Assembly (NCBI RefSeq): GCF_013385985.1
Contig: NZ_JACAOY010000006.1
Location: 526,198-590,197, forward strand
Direction: 5' to 3'
DNA length: 64,000 bases
From: Pseudomonas sp. B6002
GTDB lineage: Bacteria; Pseudomonadota; Gammaproteobacteria; Pseudomonadales; Pseudomonadaceae
Numbering within the stretch: the first letter of the stretch is position 1; every line of letters starts with the position of its first letter. The position numbers were made by a program, and so were the translations under genes. Below the pieces are notes generated by a model, which was not told the origin of the DNA, searched no databases, and saw only the letters and a program-made list of their open reading frames with translations. Shown one piece after another: positions 59,943-64,000 of this stretch.

Positions 59943-60806
59943 TTATGTGTTTGGGTTGAGGACCGTGTGCAACCGGGCTTTCACGGCATCGCTGGCGGGC
60001 TGCATCGGGGCGCGTAACTCGCTGTTGATCAAGCCTTCCATGGCCAACGCGGCTTTCACTGGCGCGGGGTTGGGCTCCATGAACATTGTGTTGATCAACG
60101 GCAACAACTGAAAAAACGTCGCCCGGGCCTCGGCCAGTTGGTTGTCCCGTACCTGCTGCCACAGCGCCACAAACTGCTCGGTGTTTACATGGGCCGAGGC
60201 GGCAATCGCGCCGCTGGCGCCCAGGCACAAGGCGTTGAAGATCTGGATGTCTTCCCCGCACAGCACATCCACCTGGCCACTGGCCAACAGCGCCAGGGTG
60301 TTGCCCAGGTTGCCGCCACAATCCTTGATCGCGACGATGCGTTCATGGGCGACGATGTTCAGCAGTGTCGCCTGCTCAAAGGTCGCGCCGGTACGGTAGG
60401 GGATGTCATACAGGATGATCGGCACGCTGGACGCGTCGGCCACGCTGCGAAAGAACGCTTCCAGGCCCGCCTGGGACGGGCGGATGTAGCTGGGTGCCGG
60501 TACCAGCAAACCGGCCACCGGGCGTTTGAGGATCTGTGCCTGGAATTGCAGCAGCTCAATCTGGTTGTAGCCCGCCAGGCCCATGACCACGCGGTGTGCC
60601 GGCACCAATTGCAGCACGGCATCGAGCACGGCCAGTTGTTCCTGGCGGCTCAGCGCAGCTGCTTCGCCGGTGGTGGTGCAGACCATGATCCCGGCCACGT
60701 GTTTTTCCAGCAGGTGGCTGACCAGCCGGCGCAAGCCGACAAAGTCGATGGCACCGTCATGGAACGGCGTGACCACGGGAACCCAGATACCTTGAAACGC
60801 TGACAT
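59943..60806 (-). CDS. DapA-like aldolase (DHDPS/NAL family)
   Basis: A 287-residue class I lyase: GIWVPVVTPFHDGAIDFVGL, the TTTGEAAALSRQEQ binding loop, VPAPSYIRPSQAGLEAFFRS, the Tyr in IILYDIPYRTGATF and the Schiff-base Lys in IVAIKDCGGNLGNT. The family includes dihydrodipicolinate synthase, N-acetylneuraminate lyase and sugar-acid aldolases. The TTTGE rather than GTTGES context suggests a paralogue rather than the housekeeping DapA. It stands alone. Confidence 0.82.
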   Translation of the reverse strand: MSAFQGIWVPVVTPFHDGAIDFVGLRRLVSHLLEKHVAGIMVCTTTGEAAALSRQEQLAVLDAVLQLVPAHRVVMGLAGYNQIELLQFQAQILKRPVAGLLVPAPSYIRPSQAGLEAFFRSVADASSVPIILYDIPYRTGATFEQATLLNIVAHERIVAIKDCGGNLGNTLALLASGQVDVLCGEDIQIFNALCLGASGAIAASAHVNTEQFVALWQQVRDNQLAEARATFFQLLPLINTMFMEPNPAPVKAALAMEGLINSELRAPMQPASDAVKARLHTVLNPNT

Positions 60807-60894
60807 GCACTTTCTCCTGATGATTGACCGCTTGAGTCATCGTCAGAAGGGCAGAGGGAATTGTGCAAAGGGGGAGGGAGTCCGTCGCGCTCAA

Positions 60895-60921
60895 TGTCCT
60901 GTCAGCTCATCTGACGGGACA
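60895..60921. other. Stem-loop in the gap before the DapA-like gene
   Basis: TGTCCTGTCAG (60895-60905) and CTGACGGGACA (60911-60921) form an 11-bp stem with one mismatch and a 5-nt loop. It lies 90 bp upstream of the DapA-like start on the minus strand. There is no T-tract, so it may be an operator or leader structure. The rest of 60807-61091 shows nothing I can name. Confidence 0.4.
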
Positions 60922-61091
60922 GCGCGCCCCGGTCACATGAGCGACTGTTTCTTCGATTTGAGGGCGTGCGCGACGCAACCTTGCGCCTTGGCAATCAAGC
61001 CAATGACGGAAAAGTTAACGAACGACGTAGCAGACATAAATTGTCACACCCTGGATAAGGCCCCCATCTTCAGGGGAGTCTGGCGAATGTG

Positions 61092-62072
61092 TCAAGCCCG
61101 CCGCAGGTGTTCTCGCACAAATTGCGCGACCTGGGCGGCCAGCTCCAAGTCCTCCGGCGCGCCCATGAAACCGCCATGGGGCATCGCTTCGAACACGTGC
61201 AATTGCGCAGGCACCTGGGCCTTGAGCAGGGCGCGGTGCATGCGCACAGTGTTGGACAGGAACAGGTCCCGGGTGCCGCTTTGCAGGAAGGTGGGCGGGA
61301 AGCCTTTCGTAAAGTCACCAAACAAAGGGGACAGGTACGGGTGGGTCAAATCCGCGCCATTGGCGTACAGCAGGTTGGCACTCATCAACGGGTTGGGCAG
61401 CACCACATCGACCGTGCGGTTGACTTGGAAGCTGTCGCCCGACTCGGTCAGGTCCACTTCCGGCGACAACAGCACCAGCGCGGCTGGCAGTGGCAAGCCT
61501 TCATCGCGGGCTCGCAGCACCATGGCTGCCGCGAGGTTGCCGCCCGCCGAGCGACCGCCAATCACGATGTGCTGCGGCGCGTGCCGGGTGAGCACATGGC
61601 GATAGGTGGCCAGGCAGTCATCCAGCGCGGCCGGGTAGGGATGATCGGGTGGCATGCGGTAGTCCACGCCGTAGCAGACCAGGTCGTGCTGGTCGGCCTG
61701 CCGGGCGGCGGCCAGGCGGCAGTTCTCACCGCCGCCGAACACCAGCGCGCCGCCATGCAGGTCGATGTAGGCCAAGTCAGCCACGCCGGTGGCCGGTGTC
61801 GCCACGTGGACGGTGGCGCTGCCCACGGTGATCGTCGCCAGGCTGGTCCGCAGCGATGCTTCCTGGCCCGCGTTGGCGGCGGCATAATGCTGGGCCACGG
61901 CGCCTTGCAGGCGGCGCCAGCCATCGTGGTCGTCGGATGAGGGCATGGCGTGCAGTGCATTCAGCGGCACACCGTCCTCACCCACCAGGCGCTTGAGCAG
62001 CGCCTGGGCCTCGGGGCTGATCGAGTGGGGGACGGGTAAGGTCCGTGGGTCGATCTTGACGCCGTCATTCAT
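61092..62072 (-). CDS. HSL-family alpha/beta hydrolase (carboxylesterase)
   Basis: A 326-residue hormone-sensitive-lipase-type esterase. The HGGALVFGGGE motif (HGG oxyanion hole), nucleophile GGRSAGGNLAAAM, the DYRMPPDHPYPAALDDCLA segment, Asp in QSGTRDLFL and His in MPHGGFMG are all present in order. It hydrolyses short-chain esters in the cytoplasm. I start at ATG 62072; GTG 62078 abuts the upstream stop. It follows the lipoprotein gene by 6 nt, so they form an operon. Confidence 0.85.
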   Translation of the reverse strand: MNDGVKIDPRTLPVPHSISPEAQALLKRLVGEDGVPLNALHAMPSSDDHDGWRRLQGAVAQHYAAANAGQEASLRTSLATITVGSATVHVATPATGVADLAYIDLHGGALVFGGGENCRLAAARQADQHDLVCYGVDYRMPPDHPYPAALDDCLATYRHVLTRHAPQHIVIGGRSAGGNLAAAMVLRARDEGLPLPAALVLLSPEVDLTESGDSFQVNRTVDVVLPNPLMSANLLYANGADLTHPYLSPLFGDFTKGFPPTFLQSGTRDLFLSNTVRMHRALLKAQVPAQLHVFEAMPHGGFMGAPEDLELAAQVAQFVREHLRRA

Positions 62073-62078
62073 GGTCAC

Positions 62079-63470
62079 TTACTCGAAGGTGTCGATACGC
62101 GAATCGGAGTAGTAGAACGGGTTCTTGTCGGTACTCGACTCAAAGAAGTAGGCGTAGTCGGTCAGGAAGTACCAATGGCTGACGCGCTTGTACTCGTCAT
62201 TGTCGTAGGTGCACGACAAGGCTTTGGCCGTGCCCAGCAGCTTTGGGTTGAGTTCGCTGGCTTGCAGCTCGCGCTCTACCACGCAGCGGGTGAGGTTGGG
62301 TTTGCCGTAGCTGCCGACGATGTTGTTGAGGGTGGAGCGGGTGAACTGGTAAATCACGGTTTCGCCCACCGGCAGGGTTTTCCAGTTACCGGTGAAGCTC
62401 AGTTGGGTCACGGTCGAGCTTTCGGCCATGCTGCCGCCGCCATAGTTGGATTTGGTCACCAGTTCAACCAGGTTGCGCCAGCTCACCGATTGCGACTCAT
62501 AGCCCTTGCCGCGGTTGGCCACGCTCAGTTGGCCGCTGGGCCCGTCCTGGCTGATGAAGTATTGGCTCGACAACTCACTGGTGGTGCCTTTGTAGGTCGA
62601 GGTGCCGACCATGTGCACGTATTTGAAACTGCGGGTGGGCTTGTCCAGGTTCAACTGGGTGATCGCTGCCAGCACTTGCGGCTGTACCGACGTGAGGGCG
62701 ATGGTCACCGGGGCTTTCAGGCGCGGCTTGAAGGCCGGCAATGCCGCGATTTTTTCCGGGCTGGTGCAGACTTTATTGAACAGCAGTTCATAGTCGGCGT
62801 TGCTGCCGGCGATCTTCTGGGGCGTCGGGAAACTGTCGACACGGCCATCGCTGACGCGATTGTCCGCATCCATGTCGTAGCCGGCCAGCTCCTTGTAGGT
62901 GCCGGCGGCGCACGACACGGCGAAGTGCTCGCGTTTTTGCGCGTAAGGCGCGTTGTAGGGCAAGTCATTCAGCACGGACGGGTTGTCGAAGGCGGCCCAG
63001 AAACGGGTTTCACCATTGACGTTCTTGATGCTGTTGGCGTCGATCAGTACCCAGTTCTCGCGTTCGTTGGTCTGCACCAGGCGCCAGTCGGGTTTCGGCG
63101 TGTCGGCACAGGCGCGCACGAACGTCGGGTTGCTTGCCAGGGTGGCGCGCAGGTCGGCAGACAACTTGCGTGCACCGCTGTAGCGGCCGGCGGCGGTCGG
63201 GTACACGCGCTGGGCACCGTCGAGGTACAGCAAATACAACTGTGGTGAGGAACACGCTGCCTCGAACTGCATGGTGCGGCGTACACCGGCGGTGGACTCC
63301 GGCATGAGCAATTCGAAGCTGAGGTTGTCGCCTTCGCGCACGATGCTGTTTTCCACCAGCGGCTGGGTCAGCGTGCTGGCGAACATGCGGTCAACCGTGG
63401 ATTTTTGGGTGGCACAACCGGCCAGTGTGGCGATGCCACCGAGCAACAACAGGGAAGAAATAACGCGCAC
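62079..63470 (-). CDS. Lipoprotein of unknown function
   Basis: A 463-residue exported protein starting at GTG 63470 (GAGG five nt upstream). The signal is VRVISSLLLLGGIATLAGC with lipobox LAGC, and the next residues (AT) favour outer-membrane sorting. The body is beta-rich with several aromatic strands (FKYVHMVGTSTYKG, HWYFLTDYAYFFESS) and paired Cys residues. I do not recognise the family. It is the first gene of a pair with the HSL-type esterase. Confidence 0.7.
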   Translation of the reverse strand: MRVISSLLLLGGIATLAGCATQKSTVDRMFASTLTQPLVENSIVREGDNLSFELLMPESTAGVRRTMQFEAACSSPQLYLLYLDGAQRVYPTAAGRYSGARKLSADLRATLASNPTFVRACADTPKPDWRLVQTNERENWVLIDANSIKNVNGETRFWAAFDNPSVLNDLPYNAPYAQKREHFAVSCAAGTYKELAGYDMDADNRVSDGRVDSFPTPQKIAGSNADYELLFNKVCTSPEKIAALPAFKPRLKAPVTIALTSVQPQVLAAITQLNLDKPTRSFKYVHMVGTSTYKGTTSELSSQYFISQDGPSGQLSVANRGKGYESQSVSWRNLVELVTKSNYGGGSMAESSTVTQLSFTGNWKTLPVGETVIYQFTRSTLNNIVGSYGKPNLTRCVVERELQASELNPKLLGTAKALSCTYDNDEYKRVSHWYFLTDYAYFFESSTDKNPFYYSDSRIDTFE

Positions 63471-63608
63471 AGAAGCCTCATTGAGTCCATTCAGGGATGT
63501 AAGGATGACGGCAGGCAGCCCGTAATCTTGAGGCGCCAAGCCTAACGGCCACGGGTTTTTCTGTATAGCCGGTTCGAAGCCGCAGCCAGTTATGCCTGGG
63601 TCGAAGCC

Positions 63609-64000
63609 TTAACGACCGGCCACCGCCGCTTCAATCGCGGCAATGTCGATCTTGGTCATGGTCATCATCGCGTCGAAGGCGCGCTTGGCAGTGGCCGGGT
63701 TGGGGTGGGTGACAGCGGCGGTCAACACCCGGGGGGTGATTTGCCACGACAGGCCCCATTTGTCCTTGCACCAGCCGCACGCGCTCGCCTGGCCGCCGTT
63801 GTCGACGATGGCATTCCACAGGCGGTCGGTCTCAGCTTGATCATCGGTGGCTACCTGAAACGAAAACGCCTCCGTGTGAGAGAACGCTGGGCCGCCATTG
63901 AGGCCCAGGCAAGGCAGGCCCATCACGCTGAATTCGACGGTCAGCACATCGCCCTGTTTGCCGGATGGAAAGTCACCGGGGGCATGGTGCACGGCGTGCA
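63609..64000 (-). CDS. PhnB-like VOC protein, N-terminus outside the window
   Basis: At least 130 C-terminal residues of a PhnB/3-demethylubiquinone-methyltransferase-like VOC protein: DVLTVEFSVMGLPCLGLNGG, FSFQVATDDQAETDRLWNAI, GWCKDKWGLSWQITP and the terminal KRAFDAMMTMTKIDIAAIEA. Full-length relatives are about 155-160 residues, so the start lies beyond base 64000; the frame stays open to the edge. Function of this family is poorly defined. Confidence 0.8.
   Translation of the reverse strand, partial: HAVHHAPGDFPSGKQGDVLTVEFSVMGLPCLGLNGGPAFSHTEAFSFQVATDDQAETDRLWNAIVDNGGQASACGWCKDKWGLSWQITPRVLTAAVTHPNPATAKRAFDAMMTMTKIDIAAIEAAVAGR

Noticed and set aside
63566-63600. GGTTCGAAGCC resembling a tRNA T-loop
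   Set aside because: No acceptor stem, D-arm or anticodon arm can be folded around it.

Overview
The window is chromosomal DNA of a fluorescent Pseudomonas, most likely of the P. fluorescens complex. The evidence is the GC-rich, G/C-ending coding style, the many Pseudomonas-type REP/REPIN palindromes (cores such as GTGGGAGC, GTAGGAGCCGGCTTGCCGGCGAT), and the mix of small regulated catabolic and efflux modules. I call about 60 genes, one of them cut by the right edge. I see no rRNA, tRNA, CRISPR array, prophage or intact insertion sequence.

Layout. 0-17 kb: ProP-type osmolyte permease, GNAT enzyme, hexuronate-type MFS permease, autoregulated MarR-GNAT fusion, sorbosone-dehydrogenase-like lipoprotein with a DUF2231 membrane partner, UV endonuclease UvsE, a P-loop kinase/nucleotidyltransferase pair, a LysR/hydrolase pair sharing a 10-bp motif, a chemoreceptor, an EamA exporter, and a MarR/flavin-monooxygenase divergon with a perfect 21-bp operator. 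17-34 kb: a long minus-strand catabolic block. It holds a ProVWX-like betaine importer, a semialdehyde dehydrogenase and an omega-aminotransferase. Next to these lies an operon of luciferase-like monooxygenase, flavin reductase, aldehyde dehydrogenase, alpha/beta hydrolase, carboxymuconolactone-decarboxylase-like protein and an AA_synth (DUF1185) protein, with a divergent GAF-PucR regulator. Gene for gene this resembles the trigonelline (N-methylnicotinate betaine) ring-cleavage route TgnABCD, and is the best candidate for an undescribed system here. 34-45 kb: regulators, a HEAT-repeat/racemase pair, HIT and VOC proteins, two FAD amine/amino-acid oxidases, an isochorismatase-like protein and a secreted unknown.

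45-64 kb: a TetR module with tandem operators (O-methyltransferase, SDR, MFS exporter, plus LysE); an OsmC-YcaO fusion for ribosomal protein S12 modification; a 0.96-kb gene-free REPIN array made by a 492-bp tandem duplication; a LysR/SDR divergon; the reverse transsulfuration pair (cystathionine beta-synthase and gamma-lyase); an allophanate hydrolase lacking urea carboxylase but carrying a clear sigma-54 promoter, an operator-like repeat and a downstream GntR gene; a second repeat array (three 127-bp units); a DapA-like aldolase; an HSL-type esterase with a lipoprotein; and a partial PhnB/VOC gene.

Starts were chosen by Shine-Dalgarno position, which in several cases favours GTG or TTG over the longest frame. 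Functions are inferred by eye from motifs; no database search was run.
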